Shown here piece by piece: positions 23,633 through 32,223 of a DNA stretch of 43,213 bases. Source of the stretch: Actinomycetota bacterium (lineage in GTDB: Bacteria; Actinomycetota; CADDZG01; WHSQ01); assembly GCA_030447315.1 (NCBI GenBank), contig JAUJPD010000011.1, forward strand, positions 1-43,213, given 5' to 3'. The position numbers were made by a program, and so were the translations under genes. The notes beneath the pieces are model-generated. The model was not told where the DNA came from. It saw nothing but the letters and a program-made list of their open reading frames with translations, and ran no database searches. How positions within the stretch are numbered: the stretch's first letter is position 1; each line of letters opens with the position of its first letter.

Positions 23633-24239
23633 AGCTGCCGCCCCCTGCCCCGCAGCCACCCGGAGACGGTTCTACTCCGCTGCGGAAGCTCAGGGTGGGC
23701 GCCGGTATGACCACCGGTTGCGGTTTGGAACTCTGCATCCGCTCGTCATCGGACGACGACGACACGTTCATCCGAACGAACTCCGGCAACTCCCCGCGCA
23801 GCGCTTCCTCCACCAGGTCCCGCAGTCCGCGGTCGAGCCGGAGCAAGTCTCGCACGCACCCAGCAGGCGGATGGTGATCACACCCCCTCGGCCGTGACCA
23901 CCTCGAGTCGGCCGCCGTGACTCTCCACGTAGGGGCGGATCCCGCGACCGCCGCCTCGGCACGTTCTCTCTCGTCCTCGATCTTGTGCGACCCGTATAGG
24001 TCGAACAGCAGCGCCATGTGCGAGTCGGCTAGCGCCTCGTCCAGAAGCGAACGTTGCTCGAGGAAAGCCGCGACCCGTTGCAGGCCGCCGCGATGAAGGA
24101 CATCGACCGCACGCAACACCGCGATCACCGCATCCTGCACGTTTTCGTCCGGGTGATTCACGAACATCTGGATGAGATCGTCGAGTTGACCCAACGCTGC
24201 AGCGACCTCGGGAGGCAGCTCTGCCGGCGCCGCGGTCAT
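23610..24239 (-). CDS. NifU-domain protein in the hydrogenase operon, frameshifted
   Basis: About 210 aa. The N-terminal half is helical (LGQLDDLIQMFVNHPDENVQ, LQRVAAFLEQRSLLDEALAD). A NifU C-terminal-type Fe-S scaffold domain follows, read across two frame changes near 23890 and 23850: IRPYVESHGGRLEVVTAEG, then VTIRLLGACETCSGSTA with the CxxC, then LRDLVEEALRGELPEFVRMN. The chain ends Gly/Cys-rich (GGCGAGGGSCGCSHGA). Its ATG overlaps the stop of the previous gene (ATGA). It probably helps assemble or deliver Fe-S clusters for the hydrogenase small subunit. NifU-like genes are usual companions of high-affinity uptake hydrogenases. Confidence 0.75.
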   Translation of the reverse strand: MTAAPAELPPEVAAALGQLDDLIQMFVNHPDENVQDAVIAVLRAVDVLHRGGLQRVAAFLEQRSLLDEALADSHMALLFDLYGSHKIEDERERAEAAVAGSAPTWRVTAADSRWSRPRGCDHHPPAGCVRDLLRLDRGLRDLVEEALRGELPEFVRMNVSSSSDDERMQSSKPQPVVIPAPTLSFRSGVEPSPGGCGAGGGSCGCSHGA

Positions 24240-24801
24240 GGCGACTCACCACTGCCGTGGGACCACCAGCCCCAGCCAACGGCGTCGAGTGGCTGGAGTC
24301 CTCGCGCCATCCCGGCTACTACTGCCGCTGTGAGCGAATACATCTGAGTCCCGACGAAGAGCTGTACCGGCCCAGACGGTCCGAGAGCGCCTCCGAATGG
24401 CCCGGGCTCGATAACGCCGGGGGCAGAAGTCCCGTTCAAGACATCGACGAGGGGCAGCAGGGTCCCGCCCAAGACGAACAGAACGAGGCCCCATAGAACA
24501 CCCTTGGTCGCGGCGCCGCGGAAGGTGAACCGGTCGCCGGGAGTGATCGGCCACAGCAGGGCCAGTGGGAGCGGCAGGATGAATACGCCGATGACTAGGA
24601 ACATGGCATAGCCGACTCCAAAGATCGTGTCGCGATCGCTCGATCCGATAGCGCCGAGCAGCGCGGCAGGTCCAGGACCGTCAGCCCTGCCGCTGCGGCC
24701 AACTGCAACGACGCCGTCAGTAGCACCGTTCCGGTGAACCCACCGAGGAGCATGAGCGGAAACAGCGCCGGATGCGGTTTGTACAGCAGCGGAGAGTCCA
24801 C
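24236..24801 (-). CDS. Multi-span membrane protein of the hydrogenase operon, one frameshift
   Basis: About 188 aa from GTG 24801 with GAGGAGG upstream. Reading starts DSPLLYKPHPALFPLMLLGG with helix FTGTVLLTASLQLAAAAGL. It changes frame near 24640 and continues MFLVIGVFILPLPLALLWPI, GVLWGLVLFVLGGTLLPLVD and LTAAVVAGMARGL. That gives four or five membrane helices. No family recognised; b-type haem ligands cannot be assigned confidently. Lying between hydrogenase genes, it could be the membrane partner that passes electrons to the quinone pool, or an assembly factor (inference). It overlaps the NifU-like gene by 4 bp. Confidence 0.6.
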
Positions 24802-24803
24802 GG

Positions 24804-25322
24804 CTACCTCCTCACCGAGGCGGGTGGTGCGCCCGCTGTGGCCGACACCTCTTGACGCACCAGGTCGACGACCTGCGGGATCAATGCTTGCACCTCCGCG
24901 GTGAGTCCGTCGCCAACCGTGCCCGGATGCGGCTCGAGCTCGATCGCGATGACATCGTCTGGAAGCGCCTGGAAGTGACGGCCGATCACTACGAGGTGGT
25001 CGAGATCGATCACGCCCGCTCCCGCCTCGTACATCCGCGCTTGGATCTCTTGGCTGTCCGGCAGGGTCGTTTCGCACCGGAACCGATATACCTGCCCGGG
25101 CTCGCGACCCCGCTCGGTGACGCCGACCAGGATGACCCGCTCGTAGGGTGGATCCGTATCGGCCAGGTCGAGCGCCACGTGCAGCGCGCCGTAGCCGAGA
25201 TCCTCGACGTCAACGCCCGCTGGCCACTCCAGCAGCGCGAGCGCATCGCTCGCCACCAACCCGAACGAGCCGTCGCCGAACCACCGATAGCCGACCCCGC
25301 CGATGAGGACGCGCGCGGTCAT
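24804..25322 (-). CDS. M52-like maturation-protease homologue with degenerate metal site
   Basis: 172 aa. The overall fold follows hydrogenase maturation proteases: an N-terminal strand-loop VLIGGVGYRWFGDGSFGLVA, a middle YERVILVGVTERG and a later VIDLDHLVVIGRHFQALPDD. Compared with the canonical GVGNxLLxDEGFGV, the conserved Asn is Tyr and the acidic nickel ligand is Gly. The second ligand position (usually VDA) is VGV, and only the later His seems kept. It is therefore unlikely to cleave as a normal M52 enzyme. A chaperone or regulatory role is possible. A true protease is encoded at the operon end (23147). It starts 25 bp after the large subunit. Confidence 0.7.
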   Translation of the reverse strand: MTARVLIGGVGYRWFGDGSFGLVASDALALLEWPAGVDVEDLGYGALHVALDLADTDPPYERVILVGVTERGREPGQVYRFRCETTLPDSQEIQARMYEAGAGVIDLDHLVVIGRHFQALPDDVIAIELEPHPGTVGDGLTAEVQALIPQVVDLVRQEVSATAGAPPASVRR

Positions 25323-25347
25323 GAGATCCCCCGGTCGCGCCGGTGGC

Positions 25348-27217
25348 TCATGTAGCCCCGCACGCGCAGGTGGTGGCGTCGCGGATGATCATGTTGTCGC
25401 CGTTCGCGATGTGCACGGTGCACGGCATGCACGGGTCGAACGACCGGATCGCGCGGAAGATGTCGATCCCGGTGAACTCCTTGTCCGAATCGAACTCTTC
25501 GAGGATCGGCGTGTTCACAGCCGCTTCCTCATACGGGCCAGGCTGTCCGAACGGGTCGACGGGCGAGGCGTTGAAGGTAGACGGGGTCACGACCTGATAG
25601 TTGGTGAGGACTCCTTGTCCATGGTGAGGTGGTGGGTGAGGAAACCGCGCCCGCGCCCCAGAAACCCACCCCGACGCGCTCGTCACGGCACCCTGAACTC
25701 GGTCATCGTCGCAACCTTGTTCTCGCCGTCGCCCATGAGGTCAAAAGCGATCTGCACGTTCTCATACGCGACCATGAGCGAGTAGACGATGTGATAGGCC
25801 CGAGCGAGGTTGCGTTCGAAGGCATTCCATGTCTCCGGGATCTTCCATTCCAGCTCCATCGCCGGCAGAGCCGGGGTCTGTGGTGTGTCGATCTTGACGC
25901 TGGTGCCCGTGGCCTGCAGGAAGCGCGTATGCGGCATCTTCGCAGCGGCCGCGGTGGCCCACAACCGGGCGTAGGCGCCTGCCTCCATGACCCGGCGATC
26001 CCACCGCGGTGAGGTGCTCCAGGTGTACCGGTCCTTCCAACTGCGCTTGTCCGGGCGCGGCTTGGTCTCCTTGTTCCACGGGTGGTTCGGAGAGAGCGGG
26101 TTGCCCGCGGGATCCCTCGGGTACGGCGTCCCTTCGTTCTCCCACCCCTCGTAATAGGCGTGCTCGACGAACTCCTCCATCCCCATGTTGATGTGGTGCA
26201 GGTTCGTCGTCACGAGCTCGCCGTCCATGATCACGCCGGGAGTCGCCCAGCGCTGATCACCCCACTCCGCGGCCCCCGCGTAGGTGCCGTCGTAGGCGAA
26301 CGGGTCATCCCACATGCCGGTGTCGATCATGTTCTTCGGTCGCGTTCCCACTTGCTTGTAAAGCGGGTCCGCGTCGTAGAAGAACTGGGTGATGTCATCC
26401 CAGATGAACACGCCTCTTTTTGCGTAATCGAGCGTCCGGATGATGCGTATCTCGGTCTCGTTGAGCACCTGCATCGACACCGTGGTCGACAGGCCCCCGG
26501 GTACCACCGTCTGTGGGTGTGGATACTTCCCGTAGAGGATCGAGTACGCCTCCTTCGGCGCTCGCGTCATGTGAAGGCCTTCCAGGTAGAGCTTGCCCGT
26601 CAACGGGTTGAACGCGGTCATCAGCTCCGCCATGGTCGCGAAGCCGTGGATGTTGCCGTGGCGCGTCTCGGTCTTCTTCGCCCGTTCCCATAGAGACGGG
26701 TTCGTACGCTCGATGACGACCTGTGAATAGTCGGGCCCGGCCAGCAGATAGAGGTGGACGGGGTTGTCGATCTGAAAGTCGAGACCGAGCTGGATGTTGC
26801 GCAGGGCGAGCCCCATCGGCGGGACCCCGATCCCGAACGCCATCTCCATCGCCAGTGACGAGGCGACCGAGTGAACTCCCCCGCACACTCCGCACACTCG
26901 ACTGGAGATGAACATCGCATCTCGGGGTCGTTTCCCTTCAGGATCACCTCGTAGCCGCGGAACAGCGTGCCGATGGAGTGTGCCTCCAGCACCTTGCGCT
27001 GCTGCAGGTCGACGACCGTGTGGAAGGCCATGGCACCAGCAACCCTGGTCACCGGGTCGAGGTTGATGTCCTTGATGTGACCGTTGCTCGCCAGGAGCTG
27101 CTCGATCTGCGACCGATCGACATCCCGTGTCTGATAGGCGTAGGGGTTGCCGACGCCTTCCTTGAGTCGCGCGTTTCCTTGCGCGTCGAACTCAACGGGC
27201 AGGTTCTGAAAGCACAT
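25348..27217 (-). CDS. [NiFe] hydrogenase large subunit, three frameshifts
   Basis: About 620 aa. The N-terminal Ni-site motif SSRVCGVCGGVH is near 26890. The C-terminal motif FDPCMPCTVHI is near 25440 and is followed by a 19-residue tail (IANGDNMIIRDATTCACGA) for protease removal after His. In between: GHIKDINLDPVTRVAGAMAF, GNIHGFATMAELMTAFNPLT, FLTHHLTMDKGVLTNYQVV. The frame changes near 26920, 25680 and 25615. The four cysteines bind the Ni-Fe(CN)2CO centre where H2 is split. Sequence style fits the aerobic high-affinity group 1 uptake enzymes of actinobacteria and soil bacteria (1h/1l-like; needs phylogeny). ATG 27217 lies 7 bp from the small-subunit stop. Confidence 0.88.
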
Positions 27218-27223
27218 CGGTTA

Positions 27224-28679
27224 CTACTCCTGATCTCCCTGAAGGGGCGTCTCGAATCCGTCGGCTTGAGGCGACAGCCCCGGCCGTTGATGGGTGCCGC
27301 GCTTGCGAGCCTCGTCTGCTCTGCGATCCGGCAGCAGCTGCGTACTCCTTGCCGTAGGCCGCCTCCGGCGGCACTACGTAGCCGCTCGAATACTTCTCCT
27401 CGTCTTTCTCGTGGCGCCCCGGAAGCTCCGAGCGGAAGTATTGGATCCGGGTGTAGAAGTACTCGAAGGTGCGATGGGCGATGGTCACGTTGTCGTATTC
27501 AGGGGCCCAGCCGCTAGGGGTCGTGCTCCTCCAACGCGGCTCCCGGTTGCGCTCGAGCTGGGTGGTCCGACGGAGCGGCTTAGTCAGGGCACCGTGGACG
27601 CGCGACAGAGTCGTCGCCGGCGTCGTCTGGGGCGGCCGCTTGTAGAACGGCGTGAACTTGTCGGGGAATCCAGGCGACATGCAGCCGATGCACGCACCGC
27701 CCGCCACCATGCAACCGCCTTTGCCGTTGATGAACCCGCGTTCGGTGATGTGGCAGTTGACGACGGGCCCCCAGCACCCGATCTCGGCTAGACACTCCTT
27801 CCCGCCGAACTCGCGGGCGAAGTTACCCTCCTCGTACCAAGCCCCGCGCGGGCAGTGCAGGTGGACGGTGTCGCCGAACTGCCACGCGGGACGACCGAGC
27901 TCGTCGAACTCAGGCACCGGGCCTTGCCCGTTCATGTACTTGAGCAACATCGTCACCGCTTCGGTGAAGTCGTCCCCGATCGCGGGGCAACCGGGGACGT
28001 TAACCACCGGCAGCCCCAATGAGCTCCTGTAGTCCTTGCCCAGGAAGTCCATCACGCTCATGGCGCCCGTGGGATTCCCGAGCGATGCGGGGATCCCGCC
28101 CCAGGTCGCGCAGGTCCCGATCGCGATCGTTACGGCTGCTCCGGGCGCGAGGCGACGCACCCACTCCGGCGTCGAGCGACGCTGCCGCTGGTCGGCAGGT
28201 GCCCACGTCGGCAGCGATCCCTTCGCCGCCCACGGCTCGGCGCCCACGGTTAGGTGCTCGTCGCTGATCGAGCCTTCGTAGACGAGGATGTACGGCGCGT
28301 CGAGCGCCCCGGCGTCCGCCTGCTCGAGCAAGAGCGTGAAGTGGTCGCCCGACTCCATCTGGAACTGGTAATGATGCAGGACCATGACCGGAACGCCCGG
28401 CAGCGCCCCCGTCAGCAGCTCCTCGATCGACGGCTCCGTGGCGCCGATCGTAGAAACCGTGCACCCGTCGCAGCTCATCCCCGGCAGCCAGAACACGTAG
28501 ACCTTCTTCAGTGGCCCGAGCGTGTCCCTGCGGCCCCCGCTCTCGAGGAGACGCTGCTGAAGCTCGGAGTTGTGCGCACCGGCAACGTTCCCGACTTGGT
28601 CTGGGAGCAGCCTGCTGACCTCCCCCTCGAGGGGCACGTCCACCCGCGCCTTCATCGGCACCGAGATCATGTTCTCCAT
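27224..28679 (-). CDS. [NiFe] hydrogenase small subunit, one C-terminal frameshift
   Basis: About 484 aa from ATG 28679. Fe-S cysteines: WLPGMSCDGCTVSTIGATEP (proximal), AIGTCATWGGIPASLGNP, VNVPGCPAIGDDF, then LHCPRGAWYEEG, CLAEIGCWGPVVNC and GGACIGCMSPGFPDKFTPFY (medial/distal). There is no twin-arginine signal at the N-terminus, so it should stay cytoplasmic-side. It has a long C-terminal extension (from about residue 350, with FEYFYTRIQYFRSELPGRHE). A frame change near 27320-27340 moves the end to TAG 27224-27226 (QADGFETPLQGDQE). It carries electrons from the Ni-Fe site. The first motif has CDGC rather than the CDGD I associate with group 1h enzymes. Confidence 0.87.
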
Positions 28680-28688
28680 CGAACTCTC

Positions 28689-28949
28689 CTAACCCCGCTC
28701 TCTCTCTTGCTGACGTCCCGATGCGGCATTCAGTGCGTCGATCGCCTCCCGCATCGACCCCACCAGCACAGCGCCTCTTGTAGGTAGATCACGGGTCTGG
28801 TGCTCGACCGCGCGTAGTCCGACGGTCGTCTTCTCGAACCAGTGCCGGATGCTCTGCAGTGACTTCAGCACGAGGAACAACCCGACGAGAAGGACGCCTA
28901 GCAGAGCCCACGCCGCGAGCACCGACAGGATCGTGAGAAGCGTTGTCAC
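28689..28949 (-). CDS. Small single-span membrane protein D, hydrogenase operon
   Basis: 86 aa from GTG 28947-28949, which overlaps the previous stop as GTGA. A long membrane helix (LTILSVLAAWALLGVLLVGL) is followed by an amphipathic helical tail (VLKSLQSIRHWFEKTTVGLR) and a polar end rich in Gln/Arg. No cysteines or histidine pairs that would suggest a redox cofactor. It lies 9 bp before the small subunit start. Same N-in, TM, helical-tail plan as the three genes upstream. Confidence 0.6.
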   Translation of the reverse strand: MTTLLTILSVLAAWALLGVLLVGLFLVLKSLQSIRHWFEKTTVGLRAVEHQTRDLPTRGAVLVGSMREAIDALNAASGRQQERERG

Positions 28950-29239
28950 GAGAACCGTCCACCGATCCCGGGCGACGACGAGCTGACTCTCGGACGCGCG
29001 GCAGCGGCACCGCGCGGCAGCCCTTGAACCGCCTGCGGCAGCTGGCCGGCGAGAAGCTCGAGCTCGGCAAACGCCTCGTCGTGAGCCAGGTTGTCCACTA
29101 TGCCTCTTGCAGCGTCCCGCGACATCTGAGCGAGCCGACGCGCCTGCTTCAGTACGCGCAGTACGAGGAAGACGAACTTCAAGAGCACAACCAGCAGGAG
29201 CCACGACACCACGAGGCCGATCCACCCGAGAGCCTCCAC
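28946..29239 (-). CDS. Small single-span membrane protein C, hydrogenase operon
   Basis: 97 aa from ATG 29239. Membrane helix IGLVVSWLLLVVLLKFVFLV, then a coiled-coil-like helix (RVLKQARRLAQMSRDAARGI) and a low-complexity Ser/Pro/Gly tail. It is separated from protein B by 8 bp and coupled to protein D by GTGA. No family recognised. The 'R.A.Q...A' helix after the membrane span recurs in the neighbouring small proteins, suggesting they associate. Confidence 0.6.
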   Translation of the reverse strand: MEALGWIGLVVSWLLLVVLLKFVFLVLRVLKQARRLAQMSRDAARGIVDNLAHDEAFAELELLAGQLPQAVQGLPRGAAAARPRVSSSSPGIGGRFS

Positions 29240-29247
29240 CGTCCTCG

Positions 29248-29472
29248 CTACCTCTGGACCGGAGCGAGCTCGCCCGCGGCGGCAAGGGTCGCGTGGTGAA
29301 TGCCCTCAATGCGGCCGGCGAAGCGTTCGGCTCCCTCACTGGCAAGCTCGAGGGTCGATGTCGTCTGCCTCAGGAACCGCCGGATCTGCATCACGAAGAT
29401 CAGGATGGCAACAAGAGCTGCGACCACGATCACCCCGAGTATGGCTGCGGTCGCCATGATCAACGTGATCAT
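29248..29472 (-). CDS. Small single-span membrane protein B, hydrogenase operon
   Basis: 74 aa from ATG 29470-29472, directly after the stop of protein A. Membrane helix MATAAILGVIVVAALVAILI continuing FVMQIRRFLRQTTSTLELAS into an amphipathic tail (GAERFAGRIEGIHHATLAAA). The frame is open further upstream to 29871, but that is antisense-free overlap with protein A and lacks a start context. Function unknown; the shared architecture with A, C and D is the main information. Confidence 0.55.
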   Translation of the reverse strand: MITLIMATAAILGVIVVAALVAILIFVMQIRRFLRQTTSTLELASEGAERFAGRIEGIHHATLAAAGELAPVQR

Positions 29473-29474
29473 CT

Positions 29475-29816
29475 CTACGAGCTCTTGTCGTCGTGGTGCT
29501 CGGAGCGGTCCAGCCAGTCCTGTACCTTTTCTGTGGCTGCGCTCAGCGAGCCGACGACGCCGGCTCCGATCCCGGCACGCTCGACACCGCGAGCTGCATC
29601 TCGGATCGCGACAAGGTCTCGGTTCGTCTGCTCCAGCGTCCACAAGGCGACGGTGTTCTGAGCGATCTGCTTCCCGGCGGTATAGGTGCGTGCTGCGTGC
29701 CGGTCGATGCTTTGAAGGGTCGCGATGACCAGTCCGAACAGGACCGCGATCACGACGACAACGACCGAGGCCAGCGCCAGCGCCGCCGCCCAGAGGTCGT
29801 TGTTGCTCAAGTCCAT
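29475..29816 (-). CDS. Small single-span membrane protein A, first gene of the hydrogenase operon
   Basis: 113 aa from ATG 29816 with GGGAG six bases ahead; an in-frame TTG at 29867 would add 17 acidic residues. Membrane helix LALASVVVVVIAVLFGLVIA, then a helical tail (DRHAARTYTAGKQIAQNTVA, LEQTNRDLVAIRDAARGVER) and an acidic end (DWLDRSEHHDDKSS). First of four consecutive tiny membrane proteins leading into the hydrogenase small subunit. No family recognised. Confidence 0.6.
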   Translation of the reverse strand: MDLSNNDLWAAALALASVVVVVIAVLFGLVIATLQSIDRHAARTYTAGKQIAQNTVALWTLEQTNRDLVAIRDAARGVERAGIGAGVVGSLSAATEKVQDWLDRSEHHDDKSS

Positions 29817-29910
29817 CGCATCTCCCGTCGGCGCGGATGAGGCCGGCTCTTCTTTCTCGTCGGCCAATCAAGATCGATCGGCCGGGTCACTATCCCTGAT
29901 TCGGCAAAGG

Positions 29911-29946
29911 CCAATTGACCGAGATTGGCTTTCGACCAGCTGGTCG
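29911..29946. promoter_or_regulatory. Operator-like palindromes upstream of the hydrogenase operon
   Basis: Two symmetric elements lie 95-130 bp before ATG 29816: CCAAT-N8-ATTGG (29911-29928) and the perfect 14-bp palindrome CGACCAGCTGGTCG (29933-29946). They sit between the divergent hydrogenase operon (minus) and the 30143 gene (plus), so they could control either. The regulator is unknown. The remainder of the 327-bp interval 29817-30142 shows no gene. Confidence 0.45.
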
Positions 29947-30142
29947 CCACAGCAGCAACTGGCCTAAAGACTCCCGAGAAAGTCGACTCGCGAAGGGATC
30001 TCCTTCTGAGCTTTCAGCCCACGTCTGCGTTAGTGGCGCCTGATGGCTGGGAACGCAATGTGAGGCTTCGCCCAGCGGACCTACCGAAGGTGAAGCGCTT
30101 GACCCGCCACATTGGACACCGACCCAATCGGAGGAGGACCCT

Positions 30143-30822
30143 GTGGAGCTAAGGATTCGCGACCAGCTGGAGACAGCCAGCAACTGGCCGGATCGGCCGA
30201 CGAAGGCCGGGCGCGCGACTCTGAGCTGGCTATACGGACGAGCCAGTGAGGCTCTGCGTCATCGTTTCGCAGGCGGAGGTGGATGCCATCATCGAAGATT
30301 GGCCTCCGCGCCGAAGAAGATCGTTCTGAAACGATCAAGAAGTACGGGCTGCCGAACGAAGCAACGCCCACTCTCCTCATATGGCACAACAGTGGGCCCT
30401 GGAAGCGAACGATCATCACCAGCGACGAAACCGCCCATGACTTTCCGACTCCGCATACGGACTACATCTCGCAGACGCTCAACTACGACATCCCCCTCGA
30501 GAAGGTCCCCGACGTTCTCGCCTTCGACGGCATCATCATCTACCGCACCGCGGGACAGGTCACTGCTTCCTGCGACAACGAAGCAGCGAACCTCCTGACG
30601 GTCAACCTGCTGCATGACATCGTCACGGGCAAGAAGACCGTCGATGAAGCTAGGCACGAATTCGGCGAGCAGACCGCTGGATGGATGCTCGTAGCTCCGT
30701 ATACGGAAGGTGTGCTCTTCTGCAGCCGCCACGACCTGGACGAGCCGGTGATGAAGGAGCCGACGCTGCACCAAGGGGTCGAGAAGGTCAAGGACGTACT
30801 GGGCCTTGGCAACGGCGGCTGA
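30143..30822 (+). CDS. Unknown soluble protein divergent from the hydrogenase operon, frameshifted
   Basis: About 226 aa from GTG 30143 (GGAGGAGG at 30130-30137). Pieces in order: ELRIRDQLETASNWPDRPTK ... LSWLYGRASEAL, then LCVIVSQAEVDAIIEDWP in another frame (about 30250-30300), then a long clean piece from about 30310 (KYGLPNEATPTLLIWHNSGP; TSDETAHDFPTPHTDYISQT; GEQTAGWMLVAPYTEGVLFC) ending at 30822. No signal peptide or membrane helix. I recognise no family. It is divergent from the hydrogenase operon and shares its control region. Confidence 0.55.
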
Positions 30823-30835
30823 GCTGGGCTCCGGG

Positions 30836-31171
30836 GTGGCATACGACCAGGACCTCGCCGACCGTATACGTGAGCTGCTCGGCGGCGAACCCGGTCTGAC
30901 GGAGATGAAGATGTTCGGGGGCCTCGGCTTTCTCATCGGGGGCAACATGGCCGTCGCGGCAAGCAGCCAGGGCGGCGTGTTGGTTCGCGTCGACCCAGCG
31001 GAGTCAGAGGCCCTGGTCGCCACGACGAATGCTCGCCTCATGGAGATGCGCGGCCGCCAGATGCAGGGATGGCTACAAGTGGACCCGGATGAGGTACGTA
31101 CCAAGCGGCAGCTCGCGAAGTGGGTGAAGCTCGGGGCCACCCGCGCTCGCTCGCTACCCGACAAGGGATAG
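30836..31171 (+). CDS. TfoX/Sxy N-terminal domain protein
   Basis: 111 aa from GTG 30836, where family members normally begin (M-A-Y-D-x-D-L). The motif text AYDQDLADRIRELLGGEPGL, KMFGGLGFLIGGNMAVAASS and VRVDPAESEALVATTNARLM, with the later GWLQVDPDEVRT, matches the TfoX N-terminal domain. The DNA-uptake function of Haemophilus TfoX is not implied for stand-alone actinobacterial versions, whose role is unknown. It lies 13 bp after the 30143 gene. Confidence 0.85.
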   Translation: MAYDQDLADRIRELLGGEPGLTEMKMFGGLGFLIGGNMAVAASSQGGVLVRVDPAESEALVATTNARLMEMRGRQMQGWLQVDPDEVRTKRQLAKWVKLGATRARSLPDKG

Positions 31172-31311
31172 ACGCCCCGGCTGGTCCTGCATCGGCACCT
31201 AAACCTTGTCGTCACGATCACACAACTCGGCCTACGCCAACGCGAGGGAGCCTGGTGGTGACCCTCGCCGCGTGTAGGAGAGCTTTGATCCGTGTCTAGT
31301 CTCGAAAGTGA

Positions 31312-32169
31312 TCAACGCGTCTGGGGCTTGCGAGAGCCGTAGTCGCCGAAGGGATCGTCGCGCTCGCGCACCGCTTCGCGATAACCGATCTCTTCCGCCC
31401 GTCTGACGAAGTCGAGCCCCTCTTGCGTATGGCGGGCGATGCCGTCGAACAGAGTGCCCAACGTCTTCGTCGAAGCCAGGCCCATATTGTCGGCGACCTG
31501 ATTGCACAACATCTTCATCATCACCAGCTGCGACAGCGGTAGACGCGCGATGCGATGCGCAAGGGCTCGCACGTGCTCCTGCAACTCGTGGTCGGGAACG
31601 GTCTCCAGGATCAACCCGATGCGTGCGGCCTCGGGCGCCCTAATCTCGTCGCCGGTAAAGAGGTAGCGCTTCGCGCGCTCGAGCCCCATCCGGTAGACCC
31701 ACATGGGCGTAGTCGGCACGCCCCAGACGCGCGCCGGCGGGTAACCGAATACTGCGCTCTCCCCTGCCACGATGATGTCCGAGCACAGAACCATGTCGGT
31801 CCCGCCCGCGATGCACCATCCCTGCACGCCGACCAGTGTGGGCTTGGACGCATGCCACAGTTTCATGTAGACGTCGACGAAGCTGGACATCAGCTTGTAG
31901 TCGGTGACGGAGTCCCACACGCGCTCAGCGCTCTCCTGCTCCCGCTGGTACTCGGTCGACCAGTCGAGCCCGTAACCGGCGCAGAAGGCAGGGCCCTCGG
32001 CGGTAAGGAGGATCACACGAACCTGGCTCGTCGCCTCGGCTTGGTCGATCGCAGCGCTCAAGTCATCGCGCAGCTGCACCGTGATCGTGTTGTATTCGTG
32101 GGCGCGCGTCAGCACGATGGAGAAGACTCCATCGTTCAACTCGGTACGCAGCGTGGAACGATCGGTCAC
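31312..32169 (-). CDS. Enoyl-CoA hydratase/isomerase family protein (crotonase)
   Basis: 285 aa, frame intact. The oxyanion-hole and CoA-binding elements are present: VRVILLTAEGPAFCAGYGLD (about residues 50-69) and KPTLVGVQGWCIAGGTDMVL (about 108-127). CSDIIVAGESAVFGYPPARV and a trimerisation C-terminus follow. The first catalytic Glu position reads GGTDMVL, as in many non-hydratase crotonases, so the reaction (hydration, isomerisation or hydrolysis) is uncertain. It lies 54 bp downstream of the methyltransferase gene on the same strand and may share its transcript. Confidence 0.85.
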   Translation of the reverse strand: MTDRSTLRTELNDGVFSIVLTRAHEYNTITVQLRDDLSAAIDQAEATSQVRVILLTAEGPAFCAGYGLDWSTEYQREQESAERVWDSVTDYKLMSSFVDVYMKLWHASKPTLVGVQGWCIAGGTDMVLCSDIIVAGESAVFGYPPARVWGVPTTPMWVYRMGLERAKRYLFTGDEIRAPEAARIGLILETVPDHELQEHVRALAHRIARLPLSQLVMMKMLCNQVADNMGLASTKTLGTLFDGIARHTQEGLDFVRRAEEIGYREAVRERDDPFGDYGSRKPQTR

Positions 32170-32223
32170 GGTCCGGAGACCCGCCTCAAGTTCATCATGG
32201 GAGACCGATGTCTGGGTCGGTGG

